Below are positions 1-7,912 of a stretch of DNA of 64,000 bases, in pieces. The notes below the pieces were generated by a model. That model made no database searches, was not told where the DNA came from, and was given only the letters and a program-made list of their open reading frames with translations. The position numbers and the translations under genes are program-made. The stretch's first letter is position 1. The number at the start of each line of letters is the position of its first letter. The DNA comes from Bacillus sp. (in: firmicutes) (GTDB lineage Bacteria > Bacillota > Bacilli > Bacillales > JACDOC01): contig JACDOC010000004.1 in NCBI GenBank assembly GCA_017656295.1, positions 124,001 to 188,000 of the forward strand, written 5' to 3'.

Positions 1-210
1 CTCCACCAACACTTGCAATTCTTCGACTTTCCCTTTTCCGATGTATGTTGACGGATGAATTTTCTCCCGTTTTTGAACGACTTTTAGCAACACTTCTCCT
101 TGCGCGGTGTGCGTTAAGGAAGCCAATTCTTCCATCGAATAATGGAAGCGGAGGTCATCTTGGTCGATTTGACATCCAACAAGAATCGCTTTTTCTTTTA
201 TATTTTCCAA
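1..210 (-). CDS. hflX: GTPase HflX, N-terminal 70 residues (cut by window start)
   Basis: The complement reads from a TTG at 210 without stop to base 1. The peptide contains [21 protein letters not shown] and [14 protein letters not shown], which is the typical N-terminal ribosome-binding domain of HflX before the GTPase domain. HflX is known to bind and split stalled or hibernating 70S ribosomes. The TTG start is supported by an AAGGA site six bases upstream; an ATG slightly further up is in another frame. The GTPase domain lies outside the window, so intactness cannot be judged. Confidence 0.88.
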   Translation of the reverse strand, partial: MENIKEKAILVGCQIDQDDLRFHYSMEELASLTHTAQGEVLLKVVQKREKIHPSTYIGKGKVEELQVLVE

Positions 211-403
211 CGATCATCCTTCTTTCTAATTTAATCTGATTTCCATTGTATACGAAAAAATGAATCAATGGAAATATCATTTTACACACGAGTTTTCCGA
301 AAATAGAAACAATTACTATTTTCTATCATTTATGTTGCATTCCCCCTTTCCTGTCCTTACAATCAGATTGGTTGAAGTTTTGTCAGGACAAAAAGGAGTA
401 TGT

Positions 404-1018
404 GTGCCGATGACTTGGGAAGTGCTAAGCATTATTGGGACCATTGCGTTTGCGGTTTCTGGAGCGATTGTCGCTATGGAAGAAGAATATGATATTTTAG
501 GAGTTTATATATTAGGAATTGTTACAGCCTTTGGTGGTGGAGCGATTCGAAATTTATTAATCGGTGTTCCGATTTCTGCGTTATGGGAACAAGGAATGCT
601 GTTTCAAATCGCTCTATTATCCATTACAGCGGTATTTTTATTCCCCAACAACTTATTAAAACATTGGCGCCGCTGGGGGAACTTTTTTGATGCGATTGGG
701 TTATCGGCCTTCGCCATCCAAGGAGCCCTATATGCAACCGAAATGAATCACCCTATAAGCGCGGTCATTGTTGCGGCTGTATTAACCGGTAGTGGTGGAG
801 GAATTGTTCGCGACGTGTTAGCTGGTCGAAAGCCATTAGTATTGCGGGATGAAATTTATGCAGTCTGGGCCATTTTAGCAGGGGCATGTGTTGGTTTAGG
901 CATAGCCTCCTCCACGCTTGAGTTATTGGTGCTTTTCGTTATCACGACTGTTTTACGGATTTTATCTTATACGTTTAAATGGCGCCTTCCGAATCGCAGT
1001 TTAAGGTCGAATCAATAA
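404..1018 (+). CDS. TRIC-type cation channel family membrane protein (UPF0126)
   Basis: A protein of about 205 residues with six to seven hydrophobic segments. It shows the internal duplication of the UPF0126/TRIC family: FGGGAIRNLL near residue 44 and GGGIVRDVLAG near residue 131, the two glycine-rich motifs that line the pore in family members. Bacterial TRIC homologues form trimeric monovalent cation channels; the physiological role in Bacillaceae is not established. The open frame extends up to 260, but AAAAGGAG at 391-398 sits five bases before GTG 404 and eleven before ATG 410, and the family starts here (MTWEVLSIIG), so I reject the longer form. A strong terminator follows, so it is monocistronic. 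Confidence 0.82.
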   Translation: MPMTWEVLSIIGTIAFAVSGAIVAMEEEYDILGVYILGIVTAFGGGAIRNLLIGVPISALWEQGMLFQIALLSITAVFLFPNNLLKHWRRWGNFFDAIGLSAFAIQGALYATEMNHPISAVIVAAVLTGSGGGIVRDVLAGRKPLVLRDEIYAVWAILAGACVGLGIASSTLELLVLFVITTVLRILSYTFKWRLPNRSLRSNQ

Positions 1019-1037
1019 AATAACCAAAATGGTACTT

Positions 1038-1074
1038 AGGAGAACACAAAACGGTGTGTTCTCCTTTTTATTTT
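1038..1074 (+). terminator. Rho-independent terminator after the TRIC-type gene
   Basis: AGGAGAACAC pairs perfectly with GTGTTCTCCT across an eight-base loop and is followed by TTTTTATTTT. Confidence 0.9.
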
Positions 1075-1163
1075 GGAATACTTTGATAAAAATCTGTTAA
1101 TACAAAGCTACCAATTAAATAATATATGTTAATATAATCTAAAAATTGATTGGGTGGTTGATA

Positions 1164-1664
1164 ATGGAAATTAGGAAATTAACTCCTGCAGATGCTGAGA
1201 TGTATTGGGAATTACGACTCGAAGCCTTGCAACAAAATCCAGAAGCTTTTTTAACAACGTACGAAGAAGCGATCAAAAAGAAAAATCCGATCGAACAAGT
1301 CTCGAAACGATTTGCGACAAAAGGAACATACAACTTTGGTGCTTTTATCAATAACGAGCTCATCGGAGTGGTGACGTTAGTGCAAGAACAACATGCCAAA
1401 ATTCAGCATCGGGCCAACATTTTTGCTATGACACCGAAAATGCGAGGGCTTGGTGTCGGGAAAGCTTTGCTTACAGAAGCGATTAATCAAGCGAGACGTA
1501 TACCGGAAATTGAAAAAATTAATTTATCCGTTGTCGCAAGCAACGAACCGGCAAAACGTCTGTATCAACAACTTGGTTTTGAAGTATATGGAACAGAAAA
1601 AAAGGCACTTAAAATAAATCATACGTATTACGATGAGGAGCATATGGTGTTGTTTTTAACATAG
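1164..1664 (+). CDS. GNAT family N-acetyltransferase
   Basis: About 166 residues with the GNAT fold. The acetyl-CoA binding motif A is visible as MRGLGVGKALL near residue 100, followed by a motif B region ending ASNEPAKRLYQQLGFEVYGTE. The C-terminal segment HTYYDEEHMVLFL is common in Bacillus GNATs of unknown substrate. I chose ATG 1164 because GGGTGG lies seven bases upstream and the family begins MEIRKLTPAD; an in-frame start at 1146 has no ribosome site. It stands alone, with a dispersed repeat directly after its stop. The substrate is not predictable. Confidence 0.8.
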   Translation: MEIRKLTPADAEMYWELRLEALQQNPEAFLTTYEEAIKKKNPIEQVSKRFATKGTYNFGAFINNELIGVVTLVQEQHAKIQHRANIFAMTPKMRGLGVGKALLTEAINQARRIPEIEKINLSVVASNEPAKRLYQQLGFEVYGTEKKALKINHTYYDEEHMVLFLT

Positions 1665-1668
1665 GCGT

Positions 1669-1853
1669 GTTAAACGATACTGTTGATAGATATACATTAC
1701 GCTTGTGGCGGACGCTTTCCGCGGGCAAGGTGCAAGATGCTTCCCTCGCAACGCTCAAATAAGGGTCTTGCCTGGCTTCTTGTCCCCGCTGGAGTCCGCC
1801 GCCGTGTGAACAACTTCAACTTGCTAAAAATCAACATTGAAACATAACATAGC
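1669..1853. repeat. Dispersed palindromic repeat, copy 1
   Basis: This stretch is closely similar to 49400-49586, from GTTAAACGATACTGTTGATA at the left to GCTAAAAATCAACA and CATAACATA at the right. The centre has two complementary arms, GGCGGACGCTTTCCGCGGGCA and TGTCCCCGCTGGAGTCCGCC, so the transcript could form a long hairpin. Outer ends carry TGTTGAT and ATCAACA as short inverted repeats. No reading frame is conserved between the copies. The GC-rich core contrasts with the AT-rich flanks. It resembles the interspersed palindromic repeats seen in several Bacillaceae genomes, possibly a MITE. Confidence 0.8.
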
Positions 1854-2110
1854 CCTTAAAAACTTATAAACAACGCATATTCTTTCATAATACGTAACCA
1901 AAACGAATTTCATCTAGCGACCTTGAATCAAACGCCTCTTGCAATGAAGCCACCCCTTCATAAGTTCTCCTATCATCTATTCTCTATAATAACGATTCAT
2001 GTATCGGTGGCTTTCTTACTCAAAAAGATAGTTAATTAGAAAATGAACAAGAGTTCTTGTTTACATAACATTATTATTGTGAAATTGAATGAAATAGACG
2101 TATTTTTTTG
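1854..2110. other. Intergenic stretch, no gene seen
   Basis: AT-rich spacer between the dispersed repeat and the 21-bp array. Apart from short AT palindromes I see no coding or RNA signature. Confidence 0.5.
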
Positions 2111-2245
2111 CTCATTAATCAATAGAATTTTCCATAAGCAAATCGTTTTTTCTCATAAAACGAAAATCTTTTCCCATAAATTAATCTTTTTTTCTCATAA
2201 ACTGAAAATTTTTTCCATAACGAGGCATTTGTGTTCATAAATTCA
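2111..2245. repeat. 21-bp-period degenerate tandem array A1 (core TTTTCTCATAAA)
   Basis: CATAA/CATTAA cores occur at 2113, 2133, 2154, 2175, 2196, 2216 and 2236, so steps are 20 or 21 bases. Each core follows a T-rich run. A reading frame from 2043 to 2240 only translates this repeat (FSHK units) and I do not regard it as a gene. The same core recurs at 58 kb (array A2). Confidence 0.8.
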
Positions 2246-2439
2246 ATTTACTTTCCAAATAAATGTGTTAAAACATGATCGTGTCCATTCACATCCCCCT
2301 ACTTATTTTTTTTCTACATTACTACACTCCTAAGTTTGAATAAACTCCACAATAATATTAACACATTTTTCCATAAAACCTTTAAAAATGATCCTTTTTT
2401 TTCAACAGTATATTTCTCACTTAGTTATTTTTACAAAAT

Positions 2440-2478
2440 AAAAAAGCTACCTTATTAAAAGGCAGCTATTTTTAAAAA
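2440..2478 (-). terminator. Terminator of the ABC-2 exporter operon
   Basis: On the minus strand AGCTGCCTT and AAGGTAGCT pair with one wobble and are followed by a run of T, just after the stop of the last permease gene. Confidence 0.75.
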
Positions 2479-2481
2479 CTA

Positions 2482-3267
2482 TTAGTTCCCCGCTCCGCGA
2501 TATCGTTTCACTCCAGCATTCCACACGATAACCGATAACGCGAAAAAAGCAAGACCCATAAAAGGTGTTAAAAAGGCATAACTATACCATTCGGTCTTTT
2601 TCAAAAAGTACGCCGATGGGTACACACCGACAAAGGCAAACGGTAAAATCCACGTCAACACATAGCGAATGATTCGGTTATAAATGTTTACAGGATACCG
2701 GCCGTAGTTTCCGATATTGTACATCATCGGCATAATCGATGTGCGGGCATCGGACCAAAAGCCGATGGAAGCTAGCATGACAAAAATTCCTGCGTACACG
2801 AGTGTACCACCTAGGACAAAAAACATAAAAATAAACACATCGTACCAATGGAAGGATAAATCGAGTTGAACGGCTGCATACGCCATCACAATGAGACCCG
2901 TCACCGCTCCAAACAACGATTCGAGTTCCATTCGTTCCAGTACGATTTGAAATAAGCTATGGAGCGGTCGGGTTAATATGCGGTCAAATTCCCCTTTGAC
3001 AATATACCGTTCATTAAAATCCCAAATATTAAAGAACGTTGCAAAGAGGGCAAACGGGACTAAGAAAAAGCCATAGATAAAAATAATTTCATCACGCGAC
3101 CACCCGTTTAACAAATTCGTATGCCCGAACACGACAAGAATAAAGATTAAATTCGTTGCTTGGAACAACAAATCCGATAAAAATTCAATCACCATATCCG
3201 TTCGGTATTGCATTCGTGTTTTCATGTATTGACCCATATATTGAAAAAAGATCGAGACGTAATACAT
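2482..3267 (-). CDS. ABC-2 family transporter permease (COG3694-like)
   Basis: A 261-residue integral membrane protein with about six hydrophobic segments and the cytoplasmic loop YIVKGEFDRILTRPL near residue 90, characteristic of the permease that is always encoded with a partner permease and a COG4586 ATPase. Such tripartite ABC-2 systems are predicted exporters; the substrate is unknown. AAGGGGGGTGAG lies just before ATG 3267, and only four bases separate the start from the stop of the upstream permease, so the genes are translationally coupled. Last gene of a three-gene operon ending in a terminator. Confidence 0.82.
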   Translation of the reverse strand: MYYVSIFFQYMGQYMKTRMQYRTDMVIEFLSDLLFQATNLIFILVVFGHTNLLNGWSRDEIIFIYGFFLVPFALFATFFNIWDFNERYIVKGEFDRILTRPLHSLFQIVLERMELESLFGAVTGLIVMAYAAVQLDLSFHWYDVFIFMFFVLGGTLVYAGIFVMLASIGFWSDARTSIMPMMYNIGNYGRYPVNIYNRIIRYVLTWILPFAFVGVYPSAYFLKKTEWYSYAFLTPFMGLAFFALSVIVWNAGVKRYRGAGN

Positions 3268-3271
3268 CTGC

Positions 3272-4063
3272 TCACCCCCCTTGAATCACCAGTTTATTTT
3301 TCGCTACTTTCCACATGAAATAAATTGGAAGTAAGAGAACGAAGGACCATGCCGCTTGTACGATCAAGGCTTCGGTTGCCGCTTCTCCAGTAAACCCTCC
3401 AGTAAAAATCATACTTGGGATGTAACTAATGGCTTGAAACGGTAACCATTGCATGACTTCTTGCGCCCAAATCGGGTAAAAGCTAATGGGTAAAATCAAA
3501 CCGGAGAATAGATCAATAATGACGCGTTTGGCTCGAATCAATCCATCAATATGGAATAAGAAAAACGTCAGCATGCCTGTGATTAGGTTAATTTGTGTAT
3601 TAATGATAAAACTGAATAAAATCGATAATGCAAACAGTCCCCACGTTGTTCCATCCGTTGAAAACGAAAGCGGGAATATGAAACTTACAATCACCATCCC
3701 TGGTAACGAAAATAAGAATAAGCGAAAAATTCCTTCACCTAATGCTTGCATCGTTTTCATTCCAAGGTAGGAATACGGTCGTATCAATTCGACGGCCACT
3801 TTTCCTTCTTTAATTTCCATCGCGATTTCTCGGTCGATATTATTAAAATAAAAGGCGCGTGCCATCCAAGCAACGGCGACATACGTCACCATTTGCGAAA
3901 CGGAAAGGCCTTGAATTTCTCCTTGTCCACCATAGATTGCGGACCATAAAAAATAATAAGCACCGATATTAATGCTATAAATCAAAATTCCAGTATAATA
4001 ATTCGTCCGATACGCTAACATCATTAAAAAGCGAATACGGATCATTTCTATATATTTAGCCAT
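3272..4063 (-). CDS. ABC-2 family transporter permease (COG4587-like)
   Basis: A 263-residue protein with about six membrane segments. The loop NNIDREIAMEIKEGKVAVELIRPYSYLG near residue 90 matches the pattern REI..GKVA..L.RP found in this permease family and parallels the loop in the following gene, suggesting the two form a heterodimeric pore. A GGTGATGG site precedes ATG 4063. It lies 15 bases after the ATPase gene and 4 before the second permease. Export substrate unknown. Confidence 0.82.
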   Translation of the reverse strand: MAKYIEMIRIRFLMMLAYRTNYYTGILIYSINIGAYYFLWSAIYGGQGEIQGLSVSQMVTYVAVAWMARAFYFNNIDREIAMEIKEGKVAVELIRPYSYLGMKTMQALGEGIFRLFLFSLPGMVIVSFIFPLSFSTDGTTWGLFALSILFSFIINTQINLITGMLTFFLFHIDGLIRAKRVIIDLFSGLILPISFYPIWAQEVMQWLPFQAISYIPSMIFTGGFTGEAATEALIVQAAWSFVLLLPIYFMWKVAKNKLVIQGG

Positions 4064-4078
4064 AATCCATCACCACGT

Positions 4079-5116
4079 TTAAACCGAATGGACGCCCAAT
4101 TTATTTTCCTTGGTCGCGTCCCCTTTTTCATAAATGTTACGGATAATTTCTTCCGTCGATATTTCTTGAATACGCAAATCGATCAACTTTTCGTGCGATA
4201 CGACTCGACTAATGACCTCTGATAATTCGTTTTCTTTCGTTGACACGTGCGCAATCCATACGTTTCCGCGCTCCCCTTTTACCCACTCTACGGAGAGTCC
4301 TTTAGTCAGTTCATGTAAACGAGATTCTAAGACTTCCTCGCTAAATTGGAATTCGATTTGTTTTCCTTCTCCCCACTGCTTTCGTAAATGGGAAAGCGAA
4401 CCGTCATAGATGATTTGTCCTTCATCGAGCATAATGACGCGCTCACATAACGCTTCAATATCCGAAATATCATGAGTGGTTAATAGAATGGTAGTTTTGT
4501 ATTTTTCATTCATCTCTTTTAAAAACTGGCGTATCTTTAATTTGACCAAAACGTCTAAACCGATCGTTGGTTCGTCTAAAAAGAGGAGTGGCGGATTATG
4601 AATGAGCGCGGCAGCTAATTCACAACGCATCCGTTGACCAAGGGATAATTTTCGCACAGGTTTGTCCAATAACGGACCAATATCTAACGTCTCAATGACG
4701 TGGTCCATATGTTCACGATAATCTTTGTCTGAGACTTGATACACTTTTTTTAACAACCGAAACGACTCTTGAACAGCAATGTCCCACCAAAGTTGAGACC
4801 GTTGGCCAAAAACGACCCCAATCGTTCGCACAAATTTTTCCCGCTCTTTATGCGGATTCATTCCATTTACGAGCACTTTTCCCGATGTCGGTGTTAAAAT
4901 TCCTGTCAACATTTTAATGGTTGTCGATTTCCCAGCTCCGTTTTCACCGATATAACCGACCATTTCTCCTTGCTTAACCGAAAATGATATATCATTGACC
5001 GCTCGAATCGTCTTATAATTTCGCGTAAACAAATCGCGAAAGGCACCTTTTAACCCAGAGCGGCTAGAATAACTTTTAAATTCTTTTCGCAAATTTTCAA
5101 CTTCGATGACGTTCAT
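4079..5116 (-). CDS. ABC transporter ATP-binding protein of the ABC-2 exporter (COG4586-like)
   Basis: A 345-residue ATPase. Walker A GENGAGKST is at about residues 58-66, the signature LSLGQ at 157-161, Walker B LLFLDEP at 177-183 and the switch histidine in LLTTHD soon after. The extra C-terminal hundred residues fit the COG4586 subgroup that pairs with the two permeases downstream. I chose ATG 5116 because GGAGGGG stands five bases upstream; the open frame extends to 5179 but without a ribosome site. First gene of the operon; the region upstream holds array B. Confidence 0.87.
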   Translation of the reverse strand: MNVIEVENLRKEFKSYSSRSGLKGAFRDLFTRNYKTIRAVNDISFSVKQGEMVGYIGENGAGKSTTIKMLTGILTPTSGKVLVNGMNPHKEREKFVRTIGVVFGQRSQLWWDIAVQESFRLLKKVYQVSDKDYREHMDHVIETLDIGPLLDKPVRKLSLGQRMRCELAAALIHNPPLLFLDEPTIGLDVLVKLKIRQFLKEMNEKYKTTILLTTHDISDIEALCERVIMLDEGQIIYDGSLSHLRKQWGEGKQIEFQFSEEVLESRLHELTKGLSVEWVKGERGNVWIAHVSTKENELSEVISRVVSHEKLIDLRIQEISTEEIIRNIYEKGDATKENKLGVHSV

Positions 5117-5246
5117 GTTTTCCCCTCCAAGTTTGGAAATCACAACGAATAGTTTATAAAAAAATGAGGACCATGACAAACGGGTTGCATGGTCATTTTT
5201 TTAATATGAATGATCTGCTGATCAAGATTCGGGCAAGTGTTATTAC
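5117..5246. other. Leader region of the ABC-2 operon
   Basis: Upstream of the ATPase start and next to array B. A frame from 5349 to 5140 on the minus strand is mostly translated repeat and has no ribosome site. No clear promoter could be assigned. Confidence 0.4.
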
Positions 5247-5248
5247 TA

Positions 5249-5475
5249 TAACGGAAAGTAAAATTGCCTAAACAGAAAGTAATTTTACTTGAACGAAAAA
5301 TAATTTCATCATAATAGAAAGTTATTTTTTTAACGGAAAGTAATTTCATTTAAACGGAAAGTATTTTCTCCTGAACTGAAAGTAATTTCACATTAACGGA
5401 AAGTATTTTCTCCTGAACTGAAAGTAATTTCACATTAACGGAAAGTATTTTCTCCTGAACGGAAAGTAATCTACT
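5249..5475. repeat. 21-bp-period tandem array B (core CGGAAAGTAATTTC)
   Basis: The AAAGT core occurs at 5255, 5276, about 5297, 5318, 5337, 5358, 5379, 5400, 5421, 5442 and 5463, that is eleven units spaced almost exactly 21 bases. Two alternating unit types (ending TCACATTAA or TCTCCTGAA) make a 42-bp higher-order repeat in the right half. It lies between the NUDIX remnant and the ABC-2 operon, both on the minus strand. Confidence 0.92.
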
Positions 5476-5538
5476 ACAGTAATATGTAAATTTCCATTAC
5501 ATAGCATATATTTCAGAACCAATTGGTATGAACATATG

Positions 5539-5568
5539 TAAAACCCGTCCCTTTTCATATAGGACGGG
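5539..5568 (-). terminator. Terminator after the NUDIX remnant
   Basis: On the minus strand CCCGTCC and GGACGGG pair around an eleven-base loop, followed by TTTTAC. The left arm overlaps the last codons of the NUDIX frame. Confidence 0.8.
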
Positions 5569-5740
5569 CCTTTATCTTTACATCATATCCTGTTTCTTCT
5601 TTAAACTCACGTATGACACACTGTTCGAATGTTTCGTGCTCCGGTTTTCCTTGTAACACCATAAACAATTGACCATTTTCATTGATACATACCCCTGCTG
5701 TCCCACGCCACATGTAAAACACTATCCTAAAGAGATTCAT
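5555..5740 (-). pseudogene. NUDIX hydrolase remnant with internal deletion and lost C-terminus
   Basis: The 61-codon frame keeps the N-terminal strand (GTAGVCINENGQLFMVLQGKPE) and the right half of the Nudix box (ETFEQCVIREFKEETGYDV), but the segment between them is missing. Family members have about fourteen residues there (WSVPSGGKE type), carrying the first glycines of GX5EX7REUXEEXGU. The frame then stops seven residues after the box and runs into a terminator, whereas full proteins have about 130-160 residues. I infer an in-frame deletion plus a 3' truncation. It follows the lipoprotein gene by three bases. Confidence 0.72.
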
Positions 5741-5743
5741 GGA

Positions 5744-6244
5744 TTAAGAGTTTTGAGAAATCAAGGTAATAACTCCTTCGTACATTTCCTCAAGGGCGTT
5801 TTGTTCACTCATATATTCGTTTAAACGTACTCCCATGTCTTTTCGTGTGCCATCAGGAAGCAAAACAAATCCTTGAATATACGGTAAATGTTCATTTTTA
5901 TATCCGTTTTCCAAAGTCGTTTGCTCTTCTAAAAAAATCGAATAGTGATACGGTGCAATTCCAATAAAAAAGATCGGTTTCGTAAGCTGCTGAAATTGGG
6001 ATGCATAAGTCGGTTCCGACGCTTCTTCAAACCATTCTTCGGTCACGATCCAACCATCAACGTTCGTGTCGTTTGTTACCATCGTCTCTAGCGAATAAGT
6101 CTTCCATTCAATCAAATCATTTTCAATGGGCGGAATGGTACCGATGACACCAATCGTTAATGGACGTCCCTCATATTTCACATCCAATGCGGATGAGCAA
6201 GCAGTTAATAAAAAAACAATAAGAATGAATCCTATTTTTTTCAA
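5744..6244 (-). CDS. Predicted lipoprotein of unknown function
   Basis: A 166-residue protein starting at TTG 6244, with a signal peptide KKIGFILIVFLL and lipobox LTAC, so a lipid-anchored extracellular protein. GGGGGAG lies five bases before the TTG; the open frame continues to 6319 but only the TTG start puts the signal peptide at the N-terminus. The mature part (TIGVIGTIPPIEN, VDGWIVTEEW, KPIFFIGIAPYHYS) is not one I can assign. It forms a transcription unit with the NUDIX remnant downstream. Confidence 0.72.
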   Translation of the reverse strand: MKKIGFILIVFLLTACSSALDVKYEGRPLTIGVIGTIPPIENDLIEWKTYSLETMVTNDTNVDGWIVTEEWFEEASEPTYASQFQQLTKPIFFIGIAPYHYSIFLEEQTTLENGYKNEHLPYIQGFVLLPDGTRKDMGVRLNEYMSEQNALEEMYEGVITLISQNS

Positions 6245-6324
6245 AACCTCTCCCCCTATTCTTCCTCTGATGTAATTCCTTCTTATTTCTTCCATTTTAT
6301 CATTAATCATCCAAGACAAGCATC

Positions 6325-6364
6325 AAAAAAATAAAAACGAACCCTTTAGCTTAAAGGATTCGTT
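6325..6364 (-). terminator. Terminator after the MBL-rhodanese gene
   Basis: AACGAACCCTTT and AAAGGATTCGTT pair with one wobble around a five-base loop; read on the minus strand it ends in a T-rich run. Confidence 0.85.
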
Positions 6365-6378
6365 TTCACATCGTGTTA

Positions 6379-7518
6379 TTATTCGTGAGTATGGTAAAGC
6401 GCGCAACGGTTTGGACCGATTTCTAACTCTTGTTGTTCATCCAATGTGGCTTCGCGCTCTCCTCGGTTAATGGCCACGATGTCTTCAAAGTTTGGAGGTG
6501 TTTCGTTATTCGTTTGAGCCGCTACTAGTTCAACGAATTCTTCCTTTTCTTTATTTTGCATCATGTCATTTCTCTCACGAATACGACCGAGCGTATCTCC
6601 GATAAATCCTTTTTCATTAAGTTCATCATCAAGACTTGCATAATGCCCTGGTAAAACCATGACATCATCGGCAATTGCTGCTACTTTTTCATACACCGTA
6701 TCGTATAAATCGTTCGCCCATTCTCTTGCTTTTCCTCCTAAGTCTGGTCGGCCTAACCCCCCGACAAAAATCGTATCACCTGAGAACAGCAACTGATCGT
6801 TCACAAAGAAAGATACACTGCCAGGGGTATGACCAGGTGTTTTCACTGCAAGCACTTGAAGCTTTACATTCTCAAACGTAATCTCCTCGTGCTGCTCCAG
6901 CGGTTCAAAGTCAAACACCGCTCCTTCACTTTTCATTAAATAGTACGTTGCCCCGGTTTGTTCGGCGAGTTTTTTCCCTCCAGAAATATGGTCAGCATGC
7001 AGATGGGAATCGACAATGTGCGTAATTTTTACCCCTTCTTCATCCGCTACTTGTTGATAAACATCAATAAAACGAGAAGGGTCAACGACTAATGCTTCGT
7101 TTCCAGAAATGACCATATAGGATAAACAGCCTTTTCCCACGCGGATAAATTGATACACTTTACTGTTCTCATCTTCATGTACGTTCACTTTGTACAATTC
7201 TTCACTCCATTTTTTCATTCCGCCTTGTAAAAAAGCGACATTTGTCATACCAGCTTCCGCTAACATTTCCGCAACCATTTTAGATGATCCTTCTTTTGCA
7301 CAAACAACTAACACTTGCTCGTCTTTTGGCAAACGGTCTAAAATACCTTCCACCCCATCTAATAGCTCAAAATACGGAACATTAATGGAAGTAACTTGTT
7401 CTCCTTCAATTTTCCAATCGTTGTAATCACTCTCGTTTCGAACGTCTAAAATGAACATTTTTTCTTTATTCATAAGTCGTTTCGCTACTTCTGCTGCTGT
7501 AATCATTTGAATACTCAT
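6379..7518 (-). CDS. Rhodanese/metallo-beta-lactamase fusion, persulfide dioxygenase-like (YrkH-like)
   Basis: A 379-residue two-domain protein. Residues 1-110 form a rhodanese domain with catalytic Cys73 in CAKEGSS. Residues 115-340 form an MBL fold of the ETHE1/glyoxalase II type: HLHADH at 172-177, TPGHTPGS around His230, SGDTIF around Asp248 and GRPDL, then LPGH. ETHE1-like enzymes oxidise glutathione or other persulfides to sulfite using one iron, and rhodaneses transfer sulfane sulfur, so the fusion fits detoxification of reactive sulfur. Domain order is as in Bacillus YrkH. It lies after a stand-alone rhodanese gene, and a perfect TACCC-N4-GGGTA site lies in the gap. Confidence 0.85.
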   Translation of the reverse strand: MSIQMITAAEVAKRLMNKEKMFILDVRNESDYNDWKIEGEQVTSINVPYFELLDGVEGILDRLPKDEQVLVVCAKEGSSKMVAEMLAEAGMTNVAFLQGGMKKWSEELYKVNVHEDENSKVYQFIRVGKGCLSYMVISGNEALVVDPSRFIDVYQQVADEEGVKITHIVDSHLHADHISGGKKLAEQTGATYYLMKSEGAVFDFEPLEQHEEITFENVKLQVLAVKTPGHTPGSVSFFVNDQLLFSGDTIFVGGLGRPDLGGKAREWANDLYDTVYEKVAAIADDVMVLPGHYASLDDELNEKGFIGDTLGRIRERNDMMQNKEKEEFVELVAAQTNNETPPNFEDIVAINRGEREATLDEQQELEIGPNRCALYHTHE

Positions 7519-7540
7519 ATAAAATTCCTCATTTTATTTT

Positions 7541-7554
7541 TACCCGTAGGGGTA
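7541..7554. promoter_or_regulatory. CsoR/CstR-type operator candidate between the two rhodanese genes
   Basis: TACCC-GTAG-GGGTA is a perfect inverted repeat with the C-tract/G-tract pattern bound by CsoR-family repressors. Its place 22 bases before the MBL-rhodanese start suggests an additional promoter or secondary site. No clear -35/-10 pair is seen there. Confidence 0.5.
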
Positions 7555-7571
7555 TTTTGGTTTAAAAAAAT

Positions 7572-7868
7572 TTAATCTACTGGGCCATCCCAAGCTTGCA
7601 TACCGCCTACCATGTTCGTTGCATTGAATCCATAAGATGTTAGTAATTGAACCGCCAGTCCGCTACGGTTCCCTGATCGACAAACAACAATGTACGGTAT
7701 GTTTCGGTCAAGTTCATGCATTCGAAATTCCAATAAAGTTAATGGAATGTGCACGGCATTCGGGATTTTTCCTAGCTGAACTTCCTCTGCTTCCCGAACA
7801 TCGATGATATGCAGTTGTTCGTTATTTAAAAGCTTTTCTTTTACTTCATTGGCTGAAATAGATTTCAA
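7572..7868 (-). CDS. Single-domain rhodanese-like sulfurtransferase
   Basis: A 98-residue protein with the complete rhodanese fold: IIDVREAEE near residue 21 and the active-site loop CRSGNRS with Cys63, ending in GGMQAWDGP. Such proteins carry sulfane sulfur as a cysteine persulfide. I chose TTG 7868, which has GGAGGGG seven bases upstream; an extension to 7907 would start before the ribosome site. It is the first gene of a two-gene sulfur operon and has a well-formed promoter containing an operator. Confidence 0.85.
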   Translation of the reverse strand: MKSISANEVKEKLLNNEQLHIIDVREAEEVQLGKIPNAVHIPLTLLEFRMHELDRNIPYIVVCRSGNRSGLAVQLLTSYGFNATNMVGGMQAWDGPVD

Positions 7869-7912
7869 TGTGTTTCCCCTCCAATTGATGGTTATTACAA
7901 CCCTCAATTCAT

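Noticed and set aside
45-239. Plus-strand frame of 64 codons
   Set aside because: It is the shadow of hflX, whose minus-strand translation matches the family.
260-403. N-terminal extension of the TRIC-type gene
   Set aside because: No ribosome site at 260; the family start and a strong AAAAGGAG lie at 391-404.
2043-2240. 65-codon plus-strand frame
   Set aside because: It consists of translated 21-bp repeats and has no ribosome site.
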